Assembly (NCBI GenBank): GCA_964346645.1
Contig: CAYFVU010000079.1
Location: 1-16,589, forward strand
Length of the DNA: 16,589 bases
Direction: 5' to 3'
Source of the DNA: CAYFVU01 sp964346645
Lineage (GTDB): Bacteria > Spirochaetota > Spirochaetia > DSM-16054 > Sediminispirochaetaceae
Made by a program: the position numbers and the translations under genes. Shown piece after piece: positions 5,540 through 13,428 of the stretch (positions are counted from its first letter, which is position 1; each line of letters starts with the position of its first letter). The notes beneath the pieces are model-generated. The model did not search any database and had not been told where the DNA came from. It saw only the letters and a list, made by a program, of their open reading frames with translations.

Positions 5540-7990
5540 ATGGATACACACACACTCGAGCTGCTCGAGTTCGACAAGATACGGAAAGAGCTCATCGACT
5601 ACTGTCTCAGCGAGGAGGGAGCCGAGCGGGTAGCAAACCAGCCCTTCATCTTCGATGCAGAAGAGCTCGAGGAAATGCATGCGACCGTGGAGGAGCTCGT
5701 TCAGCTCTTCGAACGCGAGGAGCTCCCCGGTTTCGACTTCTCTCCGATACGGGAGCCGATGAAGGTGCTCCCCACCGAGGGGACTGTCATCGAGGGAGAG
5801 GATCTCTACGCAGCAGCGCAGTACTTCGAATCTGCGCTGCGGCTCGAGTCATATCTCTCGAAGGGGGAGGAATATGAATATGAGAGAATATCGGCTCTTG
5901 CCGAGGAGATCCCTGATCTCTCGCAGGCGGCAAAATCAATTCGAAAGGTCCTGGACCCTGACGGGAGTGTGAAGGAGAGCCACCCGGAACTGAAGGGCCT
6001 GCGCAAGAAACTCGGGCAGACGCGAAACGAGCTCAACCGCATCGCCGGCTCCTACGTGCAGGATACTCCCCACTACTGGCAGAGCCAAGTGCCCGCCCAG
6101 CGGGACGGCCGCGTAGTGCTTGCCCTCAAGTCCAACTATCGCGGTCAGGTGGAGGGTGTGGTCCACTACGTCTCCTCCAAAGGGGCAACGGTCTTCATCG
6201 AACCTCCCGAGATGCTGCAGAAGAACAACGAGATCGCTTATGTGCAGTATCAAATCGAAGAGGTAGTCAGGAAGATCCTGCGGGAGCTGACCGACATCCT
6301 GCGTAGCCGGGAGGATGAGATAAGGAGGCTCATAGAGGCGGTCTCGCGAATAGACAGCTACTACTGCAGGGCCCGCTATGCGAGGGTCCGCCACTGTCGC
6401 CCCGCATTCTCTATGAGCTACGGCTTCGTGCTCCGCAAGGCGCGACATCCTCTGCTTGGAAAGGGAGCGGTGCCCATCGACATAGAGACCGACGAGGGGG
6501 TCTACGGCATAATCATCACCGGACCGAACGCCGGGGGAAAGACGGTGACGCTGAAGACCGTGGGACTCTTCGCGCTGATGAATCAGTTCGGTATGCACAT
6601 TCCCGCCGAGGAGGGCAGTGCCATGTCCCTCTTCGACGGCGTGTTTGCCGACATCGGAGACGATCAGTCGATCGAGGGTTCGGTCTCTACCTTCTCAGGC
6701 CACATGCAGTCGCTCTCCCGGGTGCGCGAGGGGGCTACGCGCAATAGCCTCGTGCTTCTCGATGAGCTCGGTTCGGGGACAGATCCTCGAGAAGGGGCGG
6801 CTCTCGGAATGGCGGTGCTCGACGAGCTCATCGAGCGACAGTGCACGGTCCTCGTCACCAGCCACCACGGTCTGTTGAAGAACTACGGCTACACCACCGA
6901 GGGAGTGGAGAATGCGTCCATGGACTTCGACGACGCCACGCTCTCGCCGAACTATCGAGTCATCGTGGGAATCCCCGGCGACAGCCACGCGCTGGACATC
7001 GCCGCACGCAGCGGCATAGGAGAGGATCTGCTCGAACGCGCCAAAGGCTACCTGTCGAACGAGGGTGCCGAGGTGAGCCGCATGATACGAGAGCTCGAAC
7101 GGAAACAGCGAGAGTTTACCGAACGGGAGCGTGCGCTGAGAGAGCGTGAAAGAGAGCTCAAAGAGGAGATCAGGGAGACGGATCTCGAGAAGCTGCGGCT
7201 CAAGCAGCGGGAACACGAGCTGCACTCTCACGGCTACGGCGAACTCTCGAAATTCCTCAAGGAGAGCCGCAGGGAGCTCGAGAACCTCGTCCAGCGTCTG
7301 CAGGAGGGGAGGGATTATCAGGAAGGTGGTACCGATCGAAAGGGCGGGGTGTCGAAAGAGGATACCAGGGAAGTAAAAAACTTTATACGAAAGATAGAAG
7401 AAAAGTCGGAGGAGGAAGAGGAGAAGATAGAGCGGGAGGAGCAGAGGCTCGTCGAGAGCGGGGAGAGGCAGCTCGATGAAGGCATGGAGAGGCAGCTCGA
7501 GGAGGGGATGGAGGTGATCACCGGACCGGGCCGGCAGAGAGGCACGCTCCTGCGAAAGGCGAAGAAGGGACAGTGGGTGGTCGAAGTAGGCGCCATGAAG
7601 ATCACGCTTTCGGAAAAAGAGATCAGCCCAGCGCAGACGAGCCGGGATAAAAGCAAACCCGGAGGCGGAGGTTCGGGGCGATCGTTCTCAGACGCCGGTA
7701 CGAACGGCACCGCCTCGGTGAGCTTCGAGAGGGAGGAGGGGGCGAGCGCGGTGTTTACCCTCGATGTGCGGGGAAAGCGGCTCGACGATGCTCTCGATGC
7801 AGTTACCAAACAGCTCGACGAGGCGGTTCTCGCCGAGCTGCGGGAGTTCTACATCCTCCACGGCAAGGGCGAGGGGATCCTGCAGCAGGGAGTGCACAAC
7901 CTCCTGCGCGGCTACCCTCATGTGGAACACTTCGACTTCACTAGACCGGAGGAGGGCGGCACCGGAAAGACCTACGTAAAACTACGTTGA
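5540..7990 (+). CDS. mutS2: MutS2 ATPase/Smr nuclease
   Basis: This 816-residue protein is MutS2, not mismatch-repair MutS: it lacks the mismatch-recognition domain and has a C-terminal Smr domain. MutS2 proteins limit recombination, and in Bacillus they split collided ribosomes. Residues 1-300 are the clamp/core region. The ATPase has Walker A GPNAGGKT (328-335), the DDQSIEGSVSTF region (374-385) and Walker B LVLLDE (404-409) with GSGTDPREG after it. A long charged coiled coil spans about 490-640, and a KOW/SH3-like piece lies near 655-695. The Smr domain starts at LDVRG (741-745) and contains HGKG (774-777). A low-complexity gly/ser linker precedes Smr. The ribosome site is weak: GGAG-like sequence lies rather far from the ATG. 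Length is near normal. Confidence 0.95.
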   Translation: MDTHTLELLEFDKIRKELIDYCLSEEGAERVANQPFIFDAEELEEMHATVEELVQLFEREELPGFDFSPIREPMKVLPTEGTVIEGEDLYAAAQYFESALRLESYLSKGEEYEYERISALAEEIPDLSQAAKSIRKVLDPDGSVKESHPELKGLRKKLGQTRNELNRIAGSYVQDTPHYWQSQVPAQRDGRVVLALKSNYRGQVEGVVHYVSSKGATVFIEPPEMLQKNNEIAYVQYQIEEVVRKILRELTDILRSREDEIRRLIEAVSRIDSYYCRARYARVRHCRPAFSMSYGFVLRKARHPLLGKGAVPIDIETDEGVYGIIITGPNAGGKTVTLKTVGLFALMNQFGMHIPAEEGSAMSLFDGVFADIGDDQSIEGSVSTFSGHMQSLSRVREGATRNSLVLLDELGSGTDPREGAALGMAVLDELIERQCTVLVTSHHGLLKNYGYTTEGVENASMDFDDATLSPNYRVIVGIPGDSHALDIAARSGIGEDLLERAKGYLSNEGAEVSRMIRELERKQREFTERERALRERERELKEEIRETDLEKLRLKQREHELHSHGYGELSKFLKESRRELENLVQRLQEGRDYQEGGTDRKGGVSKEDTREVKNFIRKIEEKSEEEEEKIEREEQRLVESGERQLDEGMERQLEEGMEVITGPGRQRGTLLRKAKKGQWVVEVGAMKITLSEKEISPAQTSRDKSKPGGGGSGRSFSDAGTNGTASVSFEREEGASAVFTLDVRGKRLDDALDAVTKQLDEAVLAELREFYILHGKGEGILQQGVHNLLRGYPHVEHFDFTRPEEGGTGKTYVKLR
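7439..7510 (+). repeat. 24-bp tandem repeat inside mutS2
   Basis: Two adjacent copies at 7463-7486 and 7487-7510 encode ERQLDEGM and ERQLEEGM. The preceding codons encode EQRLVESG, a decayed third copy. The first two differ only at a few, mainly third, codon positions. The repeat extends the end of the coiled coil just before the KOW-like domain, so it is probably a lineage-specific linker expansion. Confidence 0.6.
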
Positions 7991-8029
7991 ATACTTGCGA
8001 AACCGCTCGGCTATGCATAGGATAGAGGT

Positions 8030-8377
8030 ATGAGGGACAAAATAAAGAAGTTTTTTTCCATGCTCCTTATCGAATTCTCGGATTTAGAAGACAGCATGAA
8101 CATGCTCATCGAGGCTGCCGAGGAGAGGTTCAAGAACCACGAGATTACCGGTTATGTGTGGACGGAAAACACGGCGCTGCTGAAGCGGGAACGATATCTT
8201 CTCCAGCTCATTCGGCGGCACATAATCGAGGAGCTGGAACCCGAGGACTACTCGACCATAGAAGAAGCGAGGAACGCGGTCATGCGAATCGTAGAGAAGC
8301 AGGATTCGGTTCCCCAGGCCGTGCCGGAGTTCATAGAGAAGCGTCTGGAAAAGGTGATAAAGTACTTGGAAGAGTAA
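8030..8377 (+). CDS. Small helical protein, function unknown
   Basis: This 115-residue protein is not recognised. It has no signal peptide or membrane segment, although residues 8-15 are mildly hydrophobic. It looks almost wholly alpha-helical and highly charged. A conserved-looking core is the GYVWTENTALLKRERYLL stretch (41-58), followed by an acidic EELEPEDYSTIEEA stretch. The start ATG has AGAGG directly before it, closely spaced, with GGAT a little further upstream. It lies 39 bases after mutS2 and so probably shares its transcript, and 161 bases before the V-ATPase operon. A small unnamed gene at the same place is recalled in Borrelia (about BB_0097), which would argue that it is real and conserved; I cannot check their similarity here. 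Confidence 0.75.
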   Translation: MRDKIKKFFSMLLIEFSDLEDSMNMLIEAAEERFKNHEITGYVWTENTALLKRERYLLQLIRRHIIEELEPEDYSTIEEARNAVMRIVEKQDSVPQAVPEFIEKRLEKVIKYLEE

Positions 8378-8451
8378 ATGATGCGGCACACCCCCATGGC
8401 CGTGCAAAGGTTGTGTATTGGTCATAAGATAAATTTTTGTCGAATTCGTCA

Positions 8452-8480
8452 TTGATATTTTATTATTCATCATATAGGAT
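8452..8480 (+). promoter_or_regulatory. Probable V-ATPase operon promoter
   Basis: The 161-base gap 8378-8538 is strikingly AT-rich compared with the coding sequence around it. TTGATA (8452-8457, five of six consensus bases) is separated by 17 bases from TAGGAT (8475-8480). RNA would start near 8487, giving a leader of about 50 bases with GAGAGGGAG just before the atpE ATG. A second candidate, TTGTCG with TATTAT at 8461, uses an 18-base spacer. The palindrome CGAATTCG lies upstream at 8440-8447. No convincing terminator for the preceding gene is seen. Confidence 0.55.
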
Positions 8481-8538
8481 TACGGTAATTGTTAAATAAA
8501 TATAGATTGAGTTCCGGAAATACCAATGAGAGGGAGCT

Positions 8539-9153
8539 ATGGACGTTCAATTAAAAGAGCTGATAGAGCGCATTAAATCTGAAGGTATAGAGAATGCCGA
8601 ACAGGAGGCCGACCGCATAATCCAGGAGGCACAGGAGAGGGCAAAGAAGATCGTCTCAGATGCCGAGGCGGAGGCGGACAAGATCAGAAGTAAGGCGGAA
8701 GAAGATGCCTCGAGAAGAGAGGAAACCGGCCGCGCCTCACTCAAGCATGCCGGCCGTGACCTCATGCTCAGCGTACAGAAGCGGCTCCAGGAGCTTTTCG
8801 ACAAGATCATCTACCAAGAGACATCTGAGGTCATGAAGGGCAATTTGCTCGAAAAGTCGGTGGCACAAGTCGTAGAGAACTGGGGCAGCGACGTGACGGA
8901 CCTCACCGTACTCGTCTCCGAGGAAGAGCTCGAGAGGGTGGAGAAGGGACTGAAGAAGAAGCTGTCCGCCAAACTGGCTGAGGGAATCGAGATAAAACCC
9001 CTGCCGAAATCTGAAGCAGGTTTTCAGGTTTCTATGAAGGACGGTTCGGCCTACTACAACTTTACCGCGGAGGGAATTGCAGAACTCCTCTCTCAATTCC
9101 TCAATCCCCGGCTGGCGGAGACACTCAAAGAAGCGGCGGAGGAGAAGGAGTAA
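8539..9153 (+). CDS. atpE: V-type ATPase subunit E
   Basis: This 204-residue protein is the peripheral-stalk subunit E of a V/A-type ATPase, holding the A3B3 head to subunit I. Residues 21-64 form four exact 11-residue units (EQEADRIIQEA, QERAKKIVSDA, EAEADKIRSKA, EEDASRREETG). This is the hendecad pattern of a right-handed coiled coil. The globular C-terminal part (about 75-195) has the EGIEIKPLP...GFQVSMKDG pattern of the family that packs on the head. GAGAGGGAG at 8528-8536 serves as ribosome site. It is first in the operon, and the next gene starts 3 bases after its stop. The usual coiled-coil partner, subunit G, has no gene in this window. Confidence 0.93.
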   Translation: MDVQLKELIERIKSEGIENAEQEADRIIQEAQERAKKIVSDAEAEADKIRSKAEEDASRREETGRASLKHAGRDLMLSVQKRLQELFDKIIYQETSEVMKGNLLEKSVAQVVENWGSDVTDLTVLVSEEELERVEKGLKKKLSAKLAEGIEIKPLPKSEAGFQVSMKDGSAYYNFTAEGIAELLSQFLNPRLAETLKEAAEEKE

Positions 9154-9156
9154 CCG

Positions 9157-9696
9157 GTGAGACGGTACTACTACACAATCTCGACCCTCCCGCTCCTCTC
9201 GTTCGAGGAGTCTGCACCATTCGATCTGTCACAACTCTACTACATGTGCAGGGGGAACATCGCGGAGGAGGATCTCGAGATACTCATGGGCGCCGGTCTC
9301 GAGCCGAAGGAGTATTCGAGCTTCGCTCCCCTCGCACGCTGGTATGAGTGGGAGACTGCGCTCAGAAACGAGCTCGTTACCTATCGTGCTCAGCGGCTCG
9401 GCTGGGAAACGGACAGGTATCTGCGTGAGGGAGAAGTGGTCACCGGCGTCTTCGACGTTGCACGGAACGCGGCATCCCAGGAGTCTCCCCTGCAGGCGGA
9501 AGAGCTGCTGCTTCGGGCACGCTGGAACTTTCTCGACGAGTTGGAGACCGGCCATTTCTTCGAGCTCACCAATCTCGTGGTCTTTGCGCTCAAACTCCAG
9601 TTGCTCATGAGAAAGGAGCTCTTTACCCAGGAGCGTGGAGAGGAAAACTTCCAGGAGATTTATCGAACGGTACGAGAAGATATTCAATCGGCCTAA
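9157..9696 (+). CDS. DUF2764 V-ATPase-associated protein
   Basis: This 179-residue protein resembles the DUF2764 proteins that sit between atpE and atpA in spirochaete, chlamydial and Bacteroidetes V-ATPase operons. Its exact job is not established to my knowledge. The start RRYYYTISTLPLL (2-14) is the recognisable family opening; the conserved YYM and LEI segments follow. The rest is predicted helical, with charged helices at 60-90 and a long amphipathic helix near 115-155. There is no signal peptide or clear transmembrane span. It starts with GTG, only 3 bases after atpE, and its ribosome site would lie inside the GGAGAAGGAG end of that gene. It occupies the place of ntpC in Enterococcus, so it may replace subunit C. 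That is inference. It may also be an assembly factor. Confidence 0.8.
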   Translation: MRRYYYTISTLPLLSFEESAPFDLSQLYYMCRGNIAEEDLEILMGAGLEPKEYSSFAPLARWYEWETALRNELVTYRAQRLGWETDRYLREGEVVTGVFDVARNAASQESPLQAEELLLRARWNFLDELETGHFFELTNLVVFALKLQLLMRKELFTQERGEENFQEIYRTVREDIQSA

Positions 9697-9734
9697 GATG
9701 GCCGAAAAACGATTAGGCAATTCGGGGAGCTTTC

Positions 9735-11510
9735 ATGGCAAGTACAGGAACAGTAATAGGTGTAAACGGAAATATGGTTACCGTTCAGGTCGAAGGAGAC
9801 ATCAGCCTGAACGAAGTAGGATTTATCGAGGTAAAGGATCAGAAACTTAAATCCGAGGTGATCCGCATCCGCGAAGACAGGGCGGAGATGCAGGTATTCG
9901 AGATGACCGGCGGAATCGGGATCGGAGATCCTGTCGAATTTTCCGGAGAGCTGCTGGCCGTCGAGCTCGGGCCGGGACTGCTCACCCAGATCTACGACGG
10001 ACTGCAGAACCCGTTACCTGAGCTCGCCGAGGAGGCGGGATTCTTCCTGCAGCGCGGACTCTACATGGATCCGCTCCACAAGAACATAGAGTGGGAGTTC
10101 ACTCCGACGGTGAACGAGGGTGATACGGTGTATTCCGCCGATACCCTCGGCACGGTGCCGGAGAAGATCTTTACCCACCGCATCATGGTGCCCTTCAACT
10201 TTCGCGGCGAGTACACGGTAAAGAAGATCGCCGCGAAGGGATCCTACACGACGAAGGACGAGATCGCGGTGCTCGAAGACGAGAACGGCGGGAGTCATTC
10301 GGTGGGGCTCTCCTTCCAGTGGCCGGTAAAGCGCGCCATTACCAACTACGAGGAGAGGATGCGGCCGGAGAAGCCGATGATCACCAAGACGAGGATAATC
10401 GATACCTTCCTTCCCGTCGCAAAGGGCGGAACCTACTGTATTCCCGGCCCCTTCGGAGCGGGAAAAACGGTGCTTCAGCAGGTGACCAGCCGCTATGCGG
10501 AGGTCGACATCGTGATCATCGCCGCATGTGGCGAGCGAGCCGGTGAGGTCGTAGAAACCCTGCGGGAGTTTCCGGAGCTCATCGACCCGAGGACGGGCAA
10601 GTCCCTCATGGAGAGGACCATCATCATCTGCAATACCAGCTCGATGCCTGTAGCTGCTCGCGAGGCATCGGTGTACACGGCGGTAACCATCGGCGAGTAC
10701 TACCGGCAGATGGGGCTCGATGTCCTGCTTTTGGCCGACTCAACGAGCCGGTGGGCGCAGGCGATGCGCGAGATGTCCGGCCGCCTCGAGGAGATTCCCG
10801 GCGAGGAGGCCTTTCCCGCCTACCTGGAATCGGTCATTGCCGCCTTCTACGAGCGCGCCGGCGTGGTCAGGCTCAAGGACGGCGCCGAAGGTTCGGTTAC
10901 CATCGGAGGAACGGTCAGCCCGGCCGGAGGAAACTTCGAAGAGCCGGTTACCCAGGCGACTCTCAAGGTCGTCGGCGCCTTCCACGGACTCAGCAGAGAC
11001 CGTGCAGAGGCGCGAAAGTTCCCGAGTATCGACCCCCTCGACAGCTGGAGCAAATATACCGGCATCATTAGCCCCAAGAAGACCGCGTTTGCGCAGGATC
11101 TGCTGTTCCGCGGTAACGAGGTCGGACAGATGATGAAGGTCGTCGGCGAAGAGGGAACGAGTCTCGACGATTACATAGTCAACCTCAAGTCGGAGTTCCT
11201 CGACTCGGTCTATATCCAGCAGAACTCCTTCGACCCCGTCGATGCGGCGGTGAGCGTTGAGCGGCAGAACTACGTGTTTGATCTTCTCTTCGAGATTCTC
11301 GGAGCGAAGCTCAGTATAGAAACCAAGGAGGAGGCACGCTCCTTCTTCAACCAGTTGCGCCAGCGCTTCATAGACTGGAACTACTCCGAATGGCAGTCTG
11401 ACGAGTTCAAGAAGAACGAGGAGACGATTCGCGGGCAATTGAACGAGAAGTTCATAGAGCTCGAGGAAGAGGCGAAGCGCGTCAAAAAAGCAGCGGATAG
11501 CGAGGAGTAG
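9735..11510 (+). CDS. atpA: V-type ATPase catalytic subunit A
   Basis: This 591-residue protein is the catalytic A subunit, three copies of which alternate with B in the cytoplasmic head and hydrolyse or make ATP. It has the N-terminal beta-barrel, and then the A-specific non-homologous insert (about 115-190) that F-type beta subunits lack. The P-loop is GPFGAGKT (238-245). GERAGE (266-271) holds the catalytic glutamate E267. Walker B is LLLAD (331-335), followed by SRWA (338-341). GPFGAGKT carries Pro and Ala where GAFGCGKT is common, but the lysine and threonine are intact. GGGGAG (9724-9729) is a good ribosome site, 5 bases before the ATG. A 38-base gap separates it from the DUF2764 gene, and 5 bases separate it from atpB. 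Confidence 0.97.
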   Translation: MASTGTVIGVNGNMVTVQVEGDISLNEVGFIEVKDQKLKSEVIRIREDRAEMQVFEMTGGIGIGDPVEFSGELLAVELGPGLLTQIYDGLQNPLPELAEEAGFFLQRGLYMDPLHKNIEWEFTPTVNEGDTVYSADTLGTVPEKIFTHRIMVPFNFRGEYTVKKIAAKGSYTTKDEIAVLEDENGGSHSVGLSFQWPVKRAITNYEERMRPEKPMITKTRIIDTFLPVAKGGTYCIPGPFGAGKTVLQQVTSRYAEVDIVIIAACGERAGEVVETLREFPELIDPRTGKSLMERTIIICNTSSMPVAAREASVYTAVTIGEYYRQMGLDVLLLADSTSRWAQAMREMSGRLEEIPGEEAFPAYLESVIAAFYERAGVVRLKDGAEGSVTIGGTVSPAGGNFEEPVTQATLKVVGAFHGLSRDRAEARKFPSIDPLDSWSKYTGIISPKKTAFAQDLLFRGNEVGQMMKVVGEEGTSLDDYIVNLKSEFLDSVYIQQNSFDPVDAAVSVERQNYVFDLLFEILGAKLSIETKEEARSFFNQLRQRFIDWNYSEWQSDEFKKNEETIRGQLNEKFIELEEEAKRVKKAADSEE

Positions 11511-11515
11511 AGCAC

Positions 11516-12823
11516 ATGCGTAAGGTCTACAGCAGAATAGAACAGATAGCAGGAAACGTCATAACGGTAACCGCAGAGGGGGTGAGGTATAACGATCTCG
11601 CCGTCGTCTCCACGAAGTACGGCGAGTCTTTAGCCAACGTCATCAGGCTCGACGGAGAGAAGGTCGCACTGCAGGTATTTGCCGGCGGGCGGGGAATCTC
11701 CACCGGAGACGAGGTACGTTTTCTCGGCCACTCGATGCAGGTCTCCTTTTCGGAGAACCTTCTCGGACGCATATTCAACGGAAGCGGCGTACCGAGAGAC
11801 AACGGACCGGAGCTCACCGAGAACATGATCGAAATCGGGGGCCCGTCGGTCAACCCGGCGAGAAGGATCATACCGAGAAACATGATCAGAACAGGTATTC
11901 CGATGATCGACGTCTTCAACTCCCTGGTGGAGTCGCAGAAGCTGCCGATCTTTTCGGTTTCCGGCGAGCCGTACAACGAGCTTCTCTCGAGGATCGCCAT
12001 GCAGGCCGAGGTCGACATGATCATACTCGGCGGCATGGGGCTCAAGTACGACGACTACATCTTCTTCAAGAACGCCCTCGAAGAGGGCGGGGCGATGAGC
12101 CGCACCACCTTCTTCGTGCACACCGCCTCGGACCCCGTGGTAGAGTGTCTGCTGGTACCCGACATCAGCCTCGCGGTCGCGGAGAAGTTCGCCCTCCAGG
12201 GCAAGAAGGTCCTCGTGCTCCTGACCGACATGACCAACTTCGCAGATGCGATGAAGGAGATCGCCATCACCATGGAGCAGGTTCCCTCCAACCGCGGATA
12301 TCCCGGAGATCTCTACAGTCAGCTCGCCGCACGCTACGAAAAGGCGGTCGACTTCGAGGGCTCGGGCTCGATTACCATCCTCGCGGCGACGACCATGCCC
12401 GGAGATGACGTGACTCACCCGATCCCAGACAACACCGGATACATCACCGAGGGGCAGTACTACCTCAGAAACGGCCGTATCGAGCCCTTTGGTTCTCTCA
12501 GTCGCCTCAAACAGCAGGTCAATGCCGACACCAGGGACGATCATCGGGCCATCATGGACGGCATGATCCGTCTCTATGCGAATTACAAGGAGTCCCTCGA
12601 GAAGAAATCCATGGGATTCAGAATGACCGATTGGGACAACAAACTGCTGAAGTACGGAGGAATCTTCGAGGAGAGGATGATGGATCTCTCGGTGAACATT
12701 TCCCTCGAACAGGCCCTCGATCAGGGCTGGGATATTCTCGCAGAATGTTTCACACCTGAGGAGACGGGAATGCGAACGGGACTGCTCAAGCAGTTCTGGC
12801 CCAATAAAGACGAAGTGAACTAG
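11516..12823 (+). CDS. atpB: V-type ATPase regulatory subunit B
   Basis: This 435-residue protein is the non-catalytic B subunit. The place of the P-loop reads SVSGEPYN (147-154), with no GKT, as expected for B. The family pattern FSVSG...N and the later GYITEGQ (308-314) are present. R330 in GSLSRL corresponds to the arginine finger that reaches into the A-subunit active site. The sequence opens RKVYSRIEQIAGNVITV, a typical N-terminal barrel. It is a little shorter than the usual 455-470 residues. It follows atpA by 5 bases, and atpD starts 3 bases after its stop, so balanced translation within one message is likely. Confidence 0.97.
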   Translation: MRKVYSRIEQIAGNVITVTAEGVRYNDLAVVSTKYGESLANVIRLDGEKVALQVFAGGRGISTGDEVRFLGHSMQVSFSENLLGRIFNGSGVPRDNGPELTENMIEIGGPSVNPARRIIPRNMIRTGIPMIDVFNSLVESQKLPIFSVSGEPYNELLSRIAMQAEVDMIILGGMGLKYDDYIFFKNALEEGGAMSRTTFFVHTASDPVVECLLVPDISLAVAEKFALQGKKVLVLLTDMTNFADAMKEIAITMEQVPSNRGYPGDLYSQLAARYEKAVDFEGSGSITILAATTMPGDDVTHPIPDNTGYITEGQYYLRNGRIEPFGSLSRLKQQVNADTRDDHRAIMDGMIRLYANYKESLEKKSMGFRMTDWDNKLLKYGGIFEERMMDLSVNISLEQALDQGWDILAECFTPEETGMRTGLLKQFWPNKDEVN

Positions 12824-12826
12824 CCT

Positions 12827-13420
12827 ATGGCAAAGGTAAAACTTACCAAGAACGAGCTGAAGAAACAGAAGGACGCACTCAAGAGATTTCAGCGCTATCT
12901 GCCGACGCTCATGCTGAAGAAACAGCAGTTGCAGATGGTCATTCGCCAGGTAGAAGCGAAGGTGCGCGATCTCGAGAAGAAGCGGGACGAGCTCTACGAG
13001 GAGTTCAAGAACTGGATCGCCGTTTTTGGAGAAGATGCCGGCATCGAGTCCCTTGTCGAGGTAAAACACATAGAGAGGGAGACCGGCAATATCGCCGGTG
13101 TCGACATTCCGGTTTTCAAGAACCTCGAGTTCGAAGACATACGGTGGGACCTATTCGAGAAGCCCTACTGGGTGGACCGCGGAGTCGAGGCGGTCAAGCG
13201 AATTGCCGCCTTCGATGCCGAAATCGAAGTCCTGAGAAAACAGTTGGAGCTTCTATCCGAGGAGTTACGGATTACCACGCAGAGGGTAAATCTCTTCGAA
13301 AAGGTGATGATTCCGGAGACAAAGGAAAACATTCGCAGGATTCAGATATACCTCGGCGATCAACAGACCGCCGCGGTGGTTCGCGGAAAAATCGCTAAGA
13401 ACAAGATTGCACAGAGGTAG
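12827..13420 (+). CDS. atpD: V-type ATPase central-stalk subunit D
   Basis: This 197-residue protein is the rotor shaft subunit D, a long antiparallel coiled coil that turns inside the A3B3 head. The N-terminal helix (about 5-65, opening VKLTKNELKKQKD) and the C-terminal helix (about 125-195, containing ITTQRVNLFEKVMIPE) show heptad-like spacing. ITTQRVNxFE...P is the family signature. The middle part (66-120) forms the short globular end. Length is near normal for the family. The usual partner subunit F is not encoded next to it, so the shaft end may be arranged differently here. Confidence 0.95.
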   Translation: MAKVKLTKNELKKQKDALKRFQRYLPTLMLKKQQLQMVIRQVEAKVRDLEKKRDELYEEFKNWIAVFGEDAGIESLVEVKHIERETGNIAGVDIPVFKNLEFEDIRWDLFEKPYWVDRGVEAVKRIAAFDAEIEVLRKQLELLSEELRITTQRVNLFEKVMIPETKENIRRIQIYLGDQQTAAVVRGKIAKNKIAQR

Positions 13421-13428
13421 CGAAGGCG

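Noticed and set aside
11630..13069. 479-codon minus-strand open frame opposite atpB
   Set aside because: It lies across atpB and atpD, both certain; its His/Val/Leu-rich composition is typical of an antisense shadow.
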